This document shows positions 18,545 through 26,858 of a stretch of 64,000 nt of DNA, piece after piece. The translations under genes and the position numbers were made by a program. The notes under the pieces are model-generated. The model was given only the letters and a program-made list of their open reading frames with translations, did no database searches and was not told where the DNA came from. The DNA is taken from assembly GCA_017889545.1 (NCBI GenBank), contig JAGFZV010000018.1, positions 1-64,000 on the forward strand. Direction: 5' to 3'. Position 1 is the first letter of the stretch. Each line of letters begins with the position of its first letter. Origin of the DNA: Bacillota bacterium. Lineage in GTDB: Bacteria > Bacillota > Negativicutes > CTSoil-072.

Positions 18545-20926
18545 TCAGCTAACATTCTGGTCAATCCTCTGATCAGGCATTTTTTTCTCCACAGTTTGTG
18601 CTTTTTCCTGTTGTGCGTAGGCCCTGGCTAAAATGCTGTTAATGGTGGAAAGCAAATTTTCCAATCGCTCACTTTGCAATGTTTTATCATGAATGGAATC
18701 AGAAAGGTCTCCGCTAAATCGTTTCAAGTAGTCCGCGGTTTCAATAAAATAATTGTTGATTGCCGGCTTAAATTCCCGGCGCATATAATTATCCAGAGTG
18801 ATCCATAAGATATCAAGATCTTTTTTTACCTTTTCCTGCAATTGTTCGACTACATCCTTCGTATAAACGCAATATACATGTTCCTGATGTTGATATACGA
18901 CCTTATGCCTGCGGCTCCATAATGTGTACCATTTCCGTTCAAACTTCGTATTTGTCCGGATGATTGTATCTTCTTTTATGGAAGATTGGTACAAACTGTT
19001 AAAATCGATCTGAATAGCCCCTACATTCGGCTTGGGAAAGTCCACCTCTACCGAAAATGTTTCATTTAAGTTTCTTTCTACCGCATGCAGCGCTTTATCA
19101 AGCCGGTTCCCAACACCGGTCCATACTCCAGTTACCAATTCCTCTACGGCAGTTTCGATCATTTCATGCATTTCCTGAAACTGCGGTTCAATTGTTTCCG
19201 CACCGGCAGCAATCAATTTGTCGATGAATTGATTCGCCTCAGCCTGTGTGGAAAAACCATTGCGCATATATGGGTTCACTTGTCCGGTTTTTTCTTGTTT
19301 TGAAGTGCCAATAAATGGTGTTAATCGCCGCGTTATCCAATTTTCCCGTTCAAAAACAAGCTCTATTTCATCTTTAACAATTTTGTCGATTTTTCCGAAG
19401 AGTTGAAAAATCTTGTTTTGTAATGTTTTGGCACTTTCATCAATCAGCTTCCGTGCCTCATCTTTTGAAGCCTCAATCAAAAGTATCTTTTCATTTAACG
19501 ACTGAATACTGTCCTCAATGATCGCAGCGTTTGTATTCAGAGCATTTTGCCGCAACTGCAAACTCTCAATGATCCGTTTGTTATATTCCAGTATTTTATC
19601 TAATGCCGCTCGCAGGCTCATGCTGGCACAATTGGCATAGCTGGCTTTAACGACATCGGCCAGCGGCGCGTCAAATCGGCTGTTACGCCACAGCTTTTGC
19701 GCCCGATTTTTCAATTCTGCCAAATCAATGTCCTCGTCTTCCCACGATGCCCCTAATGCAACCGCGATAAAATCGTCCACCCACGGGTTAACTGTATAAT
19801 CGGGCAGGCGATCGTTCATCTGTAATTCTTCCAGGGCTTTGGAAGCTAAGTATCCATAACGGCTGGATACCGGATACACACGGGTTTCGGCCATTCTTCC
19901 TTCGAACAATTGCTTTGCTACATAGCTGCGCAAAGTTTCGACATCCATGCCATGCCGATCTTTTTGATCAAATTTATTGACAAACACAAACAATCGGTCA
20001 CCCTTAACACTGGCAGCTGAACTTAAAGACCGGCGAACATCCGCCTCGGCCTCTGCGTTCAGTTGCGTATAGTCCAGTACCGCCACCACTGCAGACGCTT
20101 TATCCAGTTGCTCGCGCACGATTTTTTTCAAGAAAGTCTGCCCCGCCTCATTCGTTCCCGGAGTATCGATGAGTGCAAACTTTCCATTTTGGATTCCATA
20201 ATCTTGCCCATTCAAATGAGTAAACTCGATTTCGATGGAAGGAAATTTTTGGATATCGTCATATTGACTCAGACAAGCGTCAATATCGATCCCGATTCCT
20301 TCACTAATACATAAACGCCAAATATCATTAATGTTTTTTAAGAAATCGAAAATTTGGCCCTGTCCCTTATAATGACCGCACACTTCTTCAAAGGATCCGT
20401 CCACTATTTTTTGCACTAACTCTTTGCCATCATCGGTAGCGCAAAAAGTCAGTTTTTCCAATTCGCCCCGTATTTCCGCTTCCCGAAGCGCAGAACGCAG
20501 TTGAACAATCAAATCGTTCATCGGCCGAGGATCCGGGAAAAACAATTCCGGTTCTTTTTTCCCAGGGTAGTGGCGTATCACGGTAGGCAAGGTGGTCATG
20601 GGGTGATTACGGTTCGGCAGGACTTCTGCTCCGACAATCGTGTTGATCGTTGTTGATTTGCCGGCTTTCATTGTGCCAATGACAACAAAAGACGCTTCCA
20701 ACCGGTCCACTTTATACCGTTCACTTTGCAATATCTCGCGCCATTGAGCAATCGCTTTACTGCTCAAGTTACGCTGTTGCTCATCCACGGTCTCATTTTT
20801 TAACAAATCAGTCGAGTTCAACAGAGGCAGGAAAATCCCTTCAAGCTGCTCATCAATAAGCCGCAAAACTTCCGAACGGGTAACATCCATTTGCTGCAAA
20901 AACACATTCGTCACCTCATTTTGCAT
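18545..20926 (-). CDS. Dynamin-family large GTPase
   Basis: A 793-residue bacterial dynamin-like protein. The G1 loop is GTMKAGKSTTINTIVG at about residues 83-98, the G2-region threonines are in HPMTTLPTVI, G3 is DTPGTNEAGQT and G4 is VNKFDQKDRHG. Long helical stretches follow (about 440-520 and 730-780), suitable for a stalk, with a middle region rich in charged helices. Bacterial dynamins bind and remodel membranes or act in envelope stress and phage defence. Many come as two genes or a double protein, whereas here only one large copy is present. The ATG at 20926 has no Shine-Dalgarno site, while a GTG at 20905 has GAGGTG six bases upstream. Confidence 0.83.
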   Translation of the reverse strand: MQNEVTNVFLQQMDVTRSEVLRLIDEQLEGIFLPLLNSTDLLKNETVDEQQRNLSSKAIAQWREILQSERYKVDRLEASFVVIGTMKAGKSTTINTIVGAEVLPNRNHPMTTLPTVIRHYPGKKEPELFFPDPRPMNDLIVQLRSALREAEIRGELEKLTFCATDDGKELVQKIVDGSFEEVCGHYKGQGQIFDFLKNINDIWRLCISEGIGIDIDACLSQYDDIQKFPSIEIEFTHLNGQDYGIQNGKFALIDTPGTNEAGQTFLKKIVREQLDKASAVVAVLDYTQLNAEAEADVRRSLSSAASVKGDRLFVFVNKFDQKDRHGMDVETLRSYVAKQLFEGRMAETRVYPVSSRYGYLASKALEELQMNDRLPDYTVNPWVDDFIAVALGASWEDEDIDLAELKNRAQKLWRNSRFDAPLADVVKASYANCASMSLRAALDKILEYNKRIIESLQLRQNALNTNAAIIEDSIQSLNEKILLIEASKDEARKLIDESAKTLQNKIFQLFGKIDKIVKDEIELVFERENWITRRLTPFIGTSKQEKTGQVNPYMRNGFSTQAEANQFIDKLIAAGAETIEPQFQEMHEMIETAVEELVTGVWTGVGNRLDKALHAVERNLNETFSVEVDFPKPNVGAIQIDFNSLYQSSIKEDTIIRTNTKFERKWYTLWSRRHKVVYQHQEHVYCVYTKDVVEQLQEKVKKDLDILWITLDNYMRREFKPAINNYFIETADYLKRFSGDLSDSIHDKTLQSERLENLLSTINSILARAYAQQEKAQTVEKKMPDQRIDQNVS

Positions 20927-20935
20927 TTAAATACA

Positions 20936-21571
20936 CTAAACCACTGCATCAGTTGAAGTAATGAGCTTTACACCAAGCAGTCCCATAATTCCACCCGCCA
21001 CCCGGTCAATCCAGAACTTAGACCGCAGGTACGCTGCCCGGGGAGCCGCAGAAGACAAAAGAAGGGCAACAACACTGTACCAAGCCGTTTCAACCAAAAA
21101 TACTAACAACAGGAGCACGAGAGAAAACTGCCAAGATGTCGTTTGCGGCAAAAGCGCAGCAAAAATGCTCCCATAAAAGACAGCCGGTTTCGGATTGCTC
21201 AGTTGAGTAAACAACGCGGTAACATAAGAATTCCAACCTGTACGTTTTTCTTGGCAATCAACCGGTTGCACACGGATCGGCGCACTGGCTCCACGCCAAA
21301 TTTGCACACCGATGTAAAGCAAATAAGTTCCGCCAAGCGCCTTAAGAACAATATAAAGCCAGGGAATACTGACAAAAACGGCTTTTAAACCCAGCAGCGC
21401 CAGCATAGCAAATGCTGCCCCGCCAACTCCCATCCCGACAGCTGCAAAAATCCCATTTCGCCGCGACTGAGAAATAGAAATTCGAGCTACCAGCAAGAAA
21501 CTGGGACCTGGACTGACTGCACCAATCAAAACAACCATTGTGATACTGGTCAATCCCAAAATCAGATCCAT
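20936..21571 (-). CDS. LysE/RhtB-family amino acid exporter
   Basis: A 211-residue inner-membrane protein with about six predicted transmembrane segments and the family signature AVSPGPSFLLVARISISQSRRNGIFAAVGMGVGG near the N-terminus, followed by LKALGGTYLLYIGVQIWRG and NPKPAVFYGSIFAALLP. Members export lysine, threonine, homoserine or related solutes, and the substrate cannot be read from sequence. It lies only ten bases upstream of the dynamin gene, so the two are probably co-transcribed, although a functional link is not obvious. Confidence 0.85.
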   Translation of the reverse strand: MDLILGLTSITMVVLIGAVSPGPSFLLVARISISQSRRNGIFAAVGMGVGGAAFAMLALLGLKAVFVSIPWLYIVLKALGGTYLLYIGVQIWRGASAPIRVQPVDCQEKRTGWNSYVTALFTQLSNPKPAVFYGSIFAALLPQTTSWQFSLVLLLLVFLVETAWYSVVALLLSSAAPRAAYLRSKFWIDRVAGGIMGLLGVKLITSTDAVV

Positions 21572-21798
21572 CGCATATCACACCTGCCCAACAATAATTC
21601 GGAACTTGTATTTTTCTACATTTTCCCTATATTCTCCGTTATTGGCAAAGTTCCTTCCCGAAACTATGCAGGCGATCCTGGCCATAAAACTACGCAAAGA
21701 TTTTTTGAAACCAATCCATATGTCGAATATGTTCTTATCGCACATTAGCAGACCCAAAGCAATAATGTATTTTATAATACGATATTTTCAAAATACAT

Positions 21799-21827
21799 TT
21801 GACAATTGCAAGATTTTTTGCTAATAT
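21799..21827 (+). promoter_or_regulatory. Strong sigma-A promoter
   Basis: A perfect TTGACA (21799-21804) and TAATAT (21822-21827) are 17 bases apart. They drive a short transcript with the hairpin at 21858 and the 50-codon frame at 21915. The 21572-21798 gap shows nothing else. Confidence 0.8.
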
Positions 21828-21857
21828 TCAATTAATAGAAGAATTATTAGGCAATGA

Positions 21858-21889
21858 AGCCTTCGCAACTTTGGTGCGGAGGTTTTTTT
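21858..21889 (+). terminator. Intrinsic terminator or attenuator in the leader of the 50-codon gene
   Basis: A stem of about 9 bp (arms 21860-21869 and 21874-21882) with a short TTTG loop is followed by seven T. It lies between the promoter and the small reading frame, as expected of a transcription attenuator. No known riboswitch aptamer was recognised in the roughly 30 bases before it. Confidence 0.6.
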
Positions 21890-21914
21890 GTTTAAAATGA
21901 AAGGAGAATGAACC

Positions 21915-22067
21915 ATGAAAAACACAACTTCTACTCATCCTATCCCCGAAGAAATCAATGAGATGATCTGCAGACTGGAAACTACTTATACAATAGAAGA
22001 AATCTACGCCATTTATGAAGATTGGCTAAACAGCATGGAATTCTCCCCTGATTATTTCATCAATTAG
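21915..22067 (+). CDS. Small protein, 50 residues, unknown function
   Basis: The frame is preceded by AAAGGAG at eight bases and by a near-consensus promoter and attenuator-like hairpin, so it is probably translated. The peptide is acidic, with one Cys (EEINEMICRLET) and aromatic residues near the end (AIYEDWL, SPDYFIN). The predicted fold is two short helices, with no signal peptide or membrane segment. It was not recognised as a member of any family. It stands alone on the plus strand between minus-strand operons, followed by repeat copy B and a terminator that it probably shares with the converging methyltransferase gene. Confidence 0.6.
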   Translation: MKNTTSTHPIPEEINEMICRLETTYTIEEIYAIYEDWLNSMEFSPDYFIN

Positions 22068-22123
22068 CTGTCACTCACTCTTTCCTTCTACTAGTATAAA
22101 ACCCGGTTTGCGCTGAGCTTTGA

Positions 22124-22300
22124 AAGCGACGGCGAAAACCGCTGGTTGCAATTATGTACACCAGATATACAAGACTTGCTTCAGATGGTTACCGCCATCT
22201 GAAGTTTAGTCGCACTTATTTCAAGCTGCAGACTGTCGACCCCTTCATAAGGGAGCTTACAGTCTGTGCGTAGAGGAAAATTTATACCTTCTGATGGACG
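22124..22300. repeat. Structured intergenic repeat, copy B
   Basis: It carries the same blocks as the copy at 17628-17692: GCGACGGCGAAAACCGCTGG (22127-22146), an AATTATG block, an outer hairpin with arms near GTACACCAGA and TCTGATGGAC (22290-22299), and AAAATTTATACC. Here the loop of the outer hairpin holds about 110 extra bases with two more strong hairpins: arms CTTCAGATGG/CCATCTGAAG at 22179-22204, and AGACTGT/ACAGTCT around 22230-22265. The function and the transcribed strand are unknown. Confidence 0.65.
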
Positions 22301-22361
22301 AAACAAAGCAAACAGGAATAGACATCGTTTTGTTGTCTGATTCCTGTTTGCTTTGTTTTAT
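22300..22361. terminator. Bidirectional terminator
   Basis: A 19-bp perfect stem with A/T-rich ends (arms 22301-22319 and 22340-22358) lies between the small plus-strand gene and the converging methyltransferase gene that ends the minus-strand island. Confidence 0.8.
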
Positions 22362-22402
22362 GTTTAATGGAAATCAAAGCTCCATGTAAAGTAAGTCTCT
22401 AT

Positions 22403-23077
22403 TTATTTTATTGCGTAAAATCCAGCCTGCATTCCTGATACCCATAAAATTTCAACTGTCGAAAAACCGGTTTCTTTTAACAACGCCAGATGCGCATCAA
22501 TCGTAATCGGTAAAAGTTCCGTCCCATACCGACTCACATGCTTATCCGCGCTTTCGGCGCTTTTCCCATTCGCCACTTGCGCATCCCGCCACCGTTTAAG
22601 CCCAATTTTTGTTCCTGCCTCCGTTGCCGGGCGAATCGTTTCAAACGTAACATAAACGCCTCCCGGCTTCAGCATGGCATAACAATTTTTCGTAGCCTTC
22701 CTGCGCATCATTTCATCCAAATAATGGTGTGCCAAAATAGCTGTAATAACCGAAAAAGGTCCCTCCTGGTTTAGCTCTTCCGTCCCTGCCAAAATACAGG
22801 GAATATTCATTTCCGAACATTTTTCTTGAGCAATTTCCAGCATGTTTTTTGCTGGATCCGCAGCAATAAATTGTATGCCGGGGAAATGTTCTTTCGCCTT
22901 AAGGATAAAGTTCCCCGTCCCGCAGCCCGTGTCCAGCCAAGACCCATTCACTGCCCCGCAGGCTTTCACAAGCTTGATCGTCTCTTCATGAAATAACATA
23001 TAATAAGGGATCGTCTTACTCACGTTGGCGTCATATTCACTTGATGGCTGTGATGTTTTATTATCCCGCATAACCAT
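22403..23077 (-). CDS. Class I SAM-dependent methyltransferase
   Basis: A 224-residue cytoplasmic methyltransferase. SAM-binding motif I is SWLDTGCGTGNFILKAKEHFPG at about residues 45-66, with the acidic residue in FIAADPAKNMLEIAQ, and the post-II motif AMLKPGGVYVTFETI near 140. The acceptor is unknown. It is the last gene of the maturation-factor end of the nicotinate island, 29 bases after the small XdhC gene, with GGAGG before the ATG, so it is probably in the same transcript. It is not a known enzyme of nicotinate fermentation and could be a passenger. Confidence 0.8.
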   Translation of the reverse strand: MVMRDNKTSQPSSEYDANVSKTIPYYMLFHEETIKLVKACGAVNGSWLDTGCGTGNFILKAKEHFPGIQFIAADPAKNMLEIAQEKCSEMNIPCILAGTEELNQEGPFSVITAILAHHYLDEMMRRKATKNCYAMLKPGGVYVTFETIRPATEAGTKIGLKRWRDAQVANGKSAESADKHVSRYGTELLPITIDAHLALLKETGFSTVEILWVSGMQAGFYAIK

Positions 23078-23106
23078 TTAAGCCTCCACTCGTCAAACCG
23101 CAATTG

Positions 23107-23421
23107 TCACTCTAAAACTTGAATAAACAAATCCATTTCACCGCCGCAGGCCATGCCTTCGCGTGCGGCCACATCATTGTCCATGGCAACTGTGTGCAGC
23201 ATTGCTTTTTCCGTATCCAAAGCGAGCAAAGCCCATTTCCTTGCCTCGGCTTCGCCGCATCCTCCGCCAATGGTACCGTGAATTTTTCCGTCAGACATCA
23301 CCAGCATCTGGCTGCCTGCTTTGCGCGGCGTTGAGCCTCGCGTTTTTATAATCGTAACCAATGCAGCGATATCGCCATCCTGCTTGGCGCGGCAAATCAG
23401 AGGCAATAATTTTTCATCCAT
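23107..23421 (-). CDS. Stand-alone XdhC/CoxI N-terminal domain protein
   Basis: A 104-residue protein that corresponds only to the XdhC_CoxI domain: ALVTIIKTRGSTPRKAGSQMLV, GTIGGGCGEAEARKWALLAL and GMACGGEMDLFI, with the two conserved cysteines. XdhC-type proteins bind the molybdenum cofactor and help insert the sulfurated form into xanthine-dehydrogenase-type enzymes. Here the Rossmann half is supplied by the next gene upstream, which in turn has lost these motifs. It starts 12 bases after that gene, so the two probably act as a split XdhC for nicotinate dehydrogenase. Confidence 0.8.
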   Translation of the reverse strand: MDEKLLPLICRAKQDGDIAALVTIIKTRGSTPRKAGSQMLVMSDGKIHGTIGGGCGEAEARKWALLALDTEKAMLHTVAMDNDVAAREGMACGGEMDLFIQVLE

Positions 23422-23433
23422 GATGTATTCCTC

Positions 23434-24219
23434 CTAGCGCTGACTGAGTGAACGGCCTGCACCGCCGCGAAAAACTGCTATAATTTCGCCGGCAATACTG
23501 ACTGCGATCTCTGCCGGAGTCTGTGCGCCAATATCCAGTCCAATTGGCGCTTTCACTTGAGCAAGAGAATCTTCTGACACTCCTTCGCTGCGAAGCAGAT
23601 CAAATACGCCAATGATGCGGCGACGGCTCCCAATCATTCCTAAATATCCTGCTTCTGTATTTAACATGGCCCGCAGACAATCCAAATCATGCTGGTGGCC
23701 CCTTGTGATGATAATAACCGCTGTATGGCGGTTGATTTGAACAGTTCCGGCCGCTGCAATCGCAGCAAAATCGGCACAGTAAACTTGCTGGGCTTTAGGA
23801 AACCGCTGCGCGTTGGCAAACTGAGGCCGATCATCCACCACAGTAACCTTGAAGTCCAACAGCCCAAGGATCTCAACTAAGGGTTGACTGATATGACCAC
23901 CGCCAAAAACAACCGCTTCATAATTATTCGTCAACCCATCAAAAAACAGTGTGTAGGTCCCTCTATCCTCTATAAAAAGTTCATAGAGAAAAGGTCTCTT
24001 GGTTTGGTTTTTTTTACTCGCTTCAATAACTCGCCTAGTAATTTCCTCATCTACCATACAGCCGTTCGTTGTTCCGTCAGGATACAAAATAAGCATCTGC
24101 CCTACATGGGAAGCTTCACTCTCCGGTGTCGCCACCAGTGTTACTATTGATACCAGCATCCCTTGGCGGGACGCTTCCAGCAACCGCTGAAACTGATTCA
24201 AATAATCGCCCCCAACCAT
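23434..24219 (-). CDS. XdhC family molybdenum-hydroxylase maturation factor
   Basis: A 261-residue protein. Residues about 100-245 form the XdhC Rossmann domain (AVVFGGGHISQPLVEILGLLDFKVTVVDDRPQFAN, TAVIIITRGHQHDLDCLRAML, YLGMIGSRRR, KAPIGLDIGAQTPAEIAVSIAGEIIAVFRG). The N-terminal 90 residues align with the XdhC_CoxI domain but lack the GSTPR and GGGCGE motifs; these are intact in the small protein encoded next. The role is loading and sulfuration or selenation of the Mo cofactor of NdhLM. It overlaps yqeB by 22 bases, indicating coupled translation. Confidence 0.85.
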   Translation of the reverse strand: MVGGDYLNQFQRLLEASRQGMLVSIVTLVATPESEASHVGQMLILYPDGTTNGCMVDEEITRRVIEASKKNQTKRPFLYELFIEDRGTYTLFFDGLTNNYEAVVFGGGHISQPLVEILGLLDFKVTVVDDRPQFANAQRFPKAQQVYCADFAAIAAAGTVQINRHTAVIIITRGHQHDLDCLRAMLNTEAGYLGMIGSRRRIIGVFDLLRSEGVSEDSLAQVKAPIGLDIGAQTPAEIAVSIAGEIIAVFRGGAGRSLSQR

Positions 24220-24989
24220 AATAAAGCTTCCAATACGCCGCCTCCGACTGCTCTGGCTTTGTCCGAGATGGTCAGACAGTTTTCAGGCTGACAGCGGGGA
24301 TCAATATCACCGATCTTCATTCCCTTGTCCACTTGCAATCCATCCTGCAGCAATCCTCGAAGGATACCGTCAATTGTGGCATAAACCGGTTCCGGGCCGA
24401 TCCAACCAATAATATCGCCACGCGCTGCCAAATCGCCAATCCTACAAACTCCTTCAAACACCCCGGCAACAGGCGCTCGCAAAACCCGTTCTGTGGTATA
24501 GCCGCCGATCGCGCCGGGAACACCGGTATTGGGTTGAGCGGTTCCGCTGGTGATGACCCTTCCAAGATCATGACCGCGCATGGTCTCTATTACGGCATGA
24601 ACATCCTGCCCAGCAGTGAAACCCGGCCCAACGCCAATCACAAGGGCCGCATCTTGAATAGAAGTACCTGTATTTTGTTTTGCCAAAATCGCATCCACGA
24701 CCGCCCATGGCTTTAACTCGGCAATGCAATCCGCATGAGGATCGACAACGACCGGTATCATCCTTGCATTTAAACAACGGTTAACATCGGATAACTCCGT
24801 CCGCTTAGCGGCAACACCTTCAATCACAACCGTGCCGGCATATACTGCTTCTGCAAACGATACTGTACGCCGGATCACAGTGGGTTGAGCAATTTCCGTA
24901 ATGACAACAAAAAAACCACTGCGAAACAAGCGATGAGCAATTCCGGTAGCTATATCGCCGCCACTTTTAACAACAATTATTTTTTCCAT
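24198..24989 (-). CDS. yqeB: YqeB (EF2563) family selenium-dependent molybdenum hydroxylase maturation protein
   Basis: A 263-residue protein of the EF2563/YqeB family, with the starting motif IIVVKSGGDIATGIAHRLFRSGFFVVITEIAQPTVIRRTVSFAEA, the central VIGVGPGFTAGQDVHAVIETMRGHDLGRVI and the C-terminal domain with QPENCLTISDKARAVGGGVLEALL. Genes of this family accompany Mo hydroxylases that carry a labile, non-selenocysteine selenium, as nicotinate dehydrogenase of E. barkeri does. It lies directly between ndhF and xdhC in one minus-strand operon. The biochemical step is not known. Confidence 0.85.
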   Translation of the reverse strand: MEKIIVVKSGGDIATGIAHRLFRSGFFVVITEIAQPTVIRRTVSFAEAVYAGTVVIEGVAAKRTELSDVNRCLNARMIPVVVDPHADCIAELKPWAVVDAILAKQNTGTSIQDAALVIGVGPGFTAGQDVHAVIETMRGHDLGRVITSGTAQPNTGVPGAIGGYTTERVLRAPVAGVFEGVCRIGDLAARGDIIGWIGPEPVYATIDGILRGLLQDGLQVDKGMKIGDIDPRCQPENCLTISDKARAVGGGVLEALLWLGAII

Positions 24990-25024
24990 CTGCGGCTCAC
25001 CTCAAACCTCAGGGTCATCTTTGA

Positions 25025-25912
25025 CTAAATTACGGCTTCCCAGGAACCTCCGGCCATGCGGATTGCTTCATCCAATGCGCGGCGAACAATCTCCGGACCC
25101 GCTTTTCGCTTGTATACAGCCGAAGCCCGTTTGCCTAGAGTCGCAGCCATCTCTTCAAAGGCCGCTGTGATACATTTATTGCGGTTGTCCGCATTTAAGG
25201 GACAGCTTAACATCATCTGCTCCGCACTGCGAACCCGAAACGGATTTTGAGCGACGGATCCTACGGAAATTCGGCAACTAGTAATCAGATTTTCGGCATG
25301 ATCATAGCCGATGATCGCAGCGGCACTGATTCTTGAAATCGCCAGTGCATTACGACGTCCCAATTTTACAAAAGCGCTGCCTGTTCCTTTTTCCAAAACA
25401 GGGAAACTAATCCCGGCAACTATTTCGTCTTTTTCCAATTTGTTTTTGCTGATGCCTAAGTAAAAATTTTCCAAAGGCATTTCCCGTTCACCGCGTTTAC
25501 TGATAATTTTCAACACCGCATCCAAGGCCATCAATGCAGGCAAACTGTCTCCCGCAGGTGATGCATTGGCAATATTCCCCCCTACGGTTCCCTGATTGCG
25601 AATTTGCGGTGATCCTACCGAAACAGCCGCCTGCGCCAATAGCCATGCATTTTCACGAATAATTGGCGATTCAACCAATTCAGTAAAGGTAGTCATTGGC
25701 CCAATAACTATGTTCGTCCCTTGTAAAGAGATCCCTTTCAAGTCTGATACCTTTTTTAACGCAATGACGCATTGAGGAGCAATTTTCCCCTCCCGCAGAT
25801 GAACGGTAACGTCCGTCCCTCCGGCTAAAATTTTGCTGTTTTCTTGATTTGCTGACAAAATATCCAGCAGTTCAGACATCGTTTCCGGTGCATAATATTC
25901 AAATGAGCTCAT
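25025..25912 (-). CDS. ndhF: Nicotinate dehydrogenase, FAD subunit
   Basis: A 295-residue subunit with the PCMH-type FAD fold: KILAGGTDVTVHLREGK (about residues 30-46) and NQGTVGGNIANASPAGDSLPALMALDAVL (about 108-136) hold the flavin, and the C-terminal CO-dehydrogenase flavoprotein domain has ISRISAAAIIG. It passes electrons from the [2Fe-2S] subunit to NADP+ when nicotinate is hydroxylated to 6-hydroxynicotinate. The size matches the 33-kDa subunit of E. barkeri. It is unusual in lying 5 kb downstream of ndhSLM, beyond niaP, hnr, the UPF0280 gene and a chemoreceptor. The cluster context gives the substrate assignment. Confidence 0.88.
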   Translation of the reverse strand: MSSFEYYAPETMSELLDILSANQENSKILAGGTDVTVHLREGKIAPQCVIALKKVSDLKGISLQGTNIVIGPMTTFTELVESPIIRENAWLLAQAAVSVGSPQIRNQGTVGGNIANASPAGDSLPALMALDAVLKIISKRGEREMPLENFYLGISKNKLEKDEIVAGISFPVLEKGTGSAFVKLGRRNALAISRISAAAIIGYDHAENLITSCRISVGSVAQNPFRVRSAEQMMLSCPLNADNRNKCITAAFEEMAATLGKRASAVYKRKAGPEIVRRALDEAIRMAGGSWEAVI

Positions 25913-25982
25913 ACTATCCTCCTCCTGATGTTCGCGCCGCTATCGCGGCAAAATATCACTTTACTTTTCGTATTTCCCCGCG

Positions 25983-26816
25983 TTACTTTAGATCGTCATC
26001 AGCGCACAGCGTCTCCGCAAGCATGTCAAGCTGCTGAGACATTCCGCTCACCTTTTGAACCACACCGGCCGCCTGCGACGTCGCTTCGGCAACCTGGCCA
26101 ATCACCTGATCAATATGGATCAATTGCTGGTAAGTATTATCGCTGTCCGTCCGCAAATCATGAAGTATCGCGCCAATTTGCTTTGTCGATTCTGTGCTGT
26201 CCACTGCCAGTTTTCGAATTTCACCGGCCACAACACCAAACCCGCGTCCTTGGTCACCAACTCGGGCAGCCTCAATCGCAGCATTTAATCCCAACAAATT
26301 CGTCTGACTGGCAATATTTTTAATGAAATCAAGAACCTGATCTGTTTGCGCAACCCGCGCCTGTGATTCTTGGGCCAGTTGCGCCAAATTCCGGCTGACT
26401 GCAGAAATTTCCTGTGTCTGTGCCGAAATTTCTTCGGTAGTGGCAGCCAATGTAGCAAGGTTATCGCTTAACTCACTTGCCATCTGTTTTAGGGCGTCTT
26501 GTTTATCCACCGGTTGGGTAATCGCAATCGAACCAATCACGTTTCCACTCTGTTCCTGGATTGGAATCGCCATTGCAATATATGGAATTCCGTAAAATTT
26601 CTTATCCACCTTGGCAACAATCCGCCGCTCTTCATGGATCGCACGGTAAATACCCGTTCCCTCTATTAATTCTGAACCAGCCGGGCATTTCAGATCCAGA
26701 TTCTTGGCCGGCATATACAAAAGGATCTTTTCCCGGTCTGTCAATGTCACGCCGACCTCTTTGTTGAATAAGAAGTGAAGCAATGGCAAGACATGCAAAT
26801 AATATTCATACTGCAT
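25983..26816 (-). CDS. Soluble methyl-accepting chemotaxis-type receptor
   Basis: A 277-residue protein with no transmembrane segment. Residues 1-105 are a sensor domain ([49 protein letters not shown]). The rest is a helical signalling domain with the conserved tip [41 protein letters not shown], which contacts CheW and CheA. AAAGGATGG precedes the ATG. It sits between the UPF0280 gene and ndhF inside the nicotinate island, so nicotinate or an intermediate is a natural ligand candidate; that is inference. A close relative starts beyond the right edge of the window (63563-64000). Confidence 0.85.
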   Translation of the reverse strand: MQYEYYLHVLPLLHFLFNKEVGVTLTDREKILLYMPAKNLDLKCPAGSELIEGTGIYRAIHEERRIVAKVDKKFYGIPYIAMAIPIQEQSGNVIGSIAITQPVDKQDALKQMASELSDNLATLAATTEEISAQTQEISAVSRNLAQLAQESQARVAQTDQVLDFIKNIASQTNLLGLNAAIEAARVGDQGRGFGVVAGEIRKLAVDSTESTKQIGAILHDLRTDSDNTYQQLIHIDQVIGQVAEATSQAAGVVQKVSGMSQQLDMLAETLCADDDLK

Positions 26817-26858
26817 TTTATTCCATCCTTTGTTATTTCTCGTCCATCGAGAAGCTGA

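Noticed and set aside
21835-21890. Possible fluoride (crcB) riboswitch before the 50-residue gene, from GGCAATGAAG followed by a GC hairpin
   Set aside because: Only a few bases resemble the fluoride aptamer. The pseudoknot-forming strand and the usual GCTGATGACTCCT-like part are missing, so only a terminator-like hairpin is supported.
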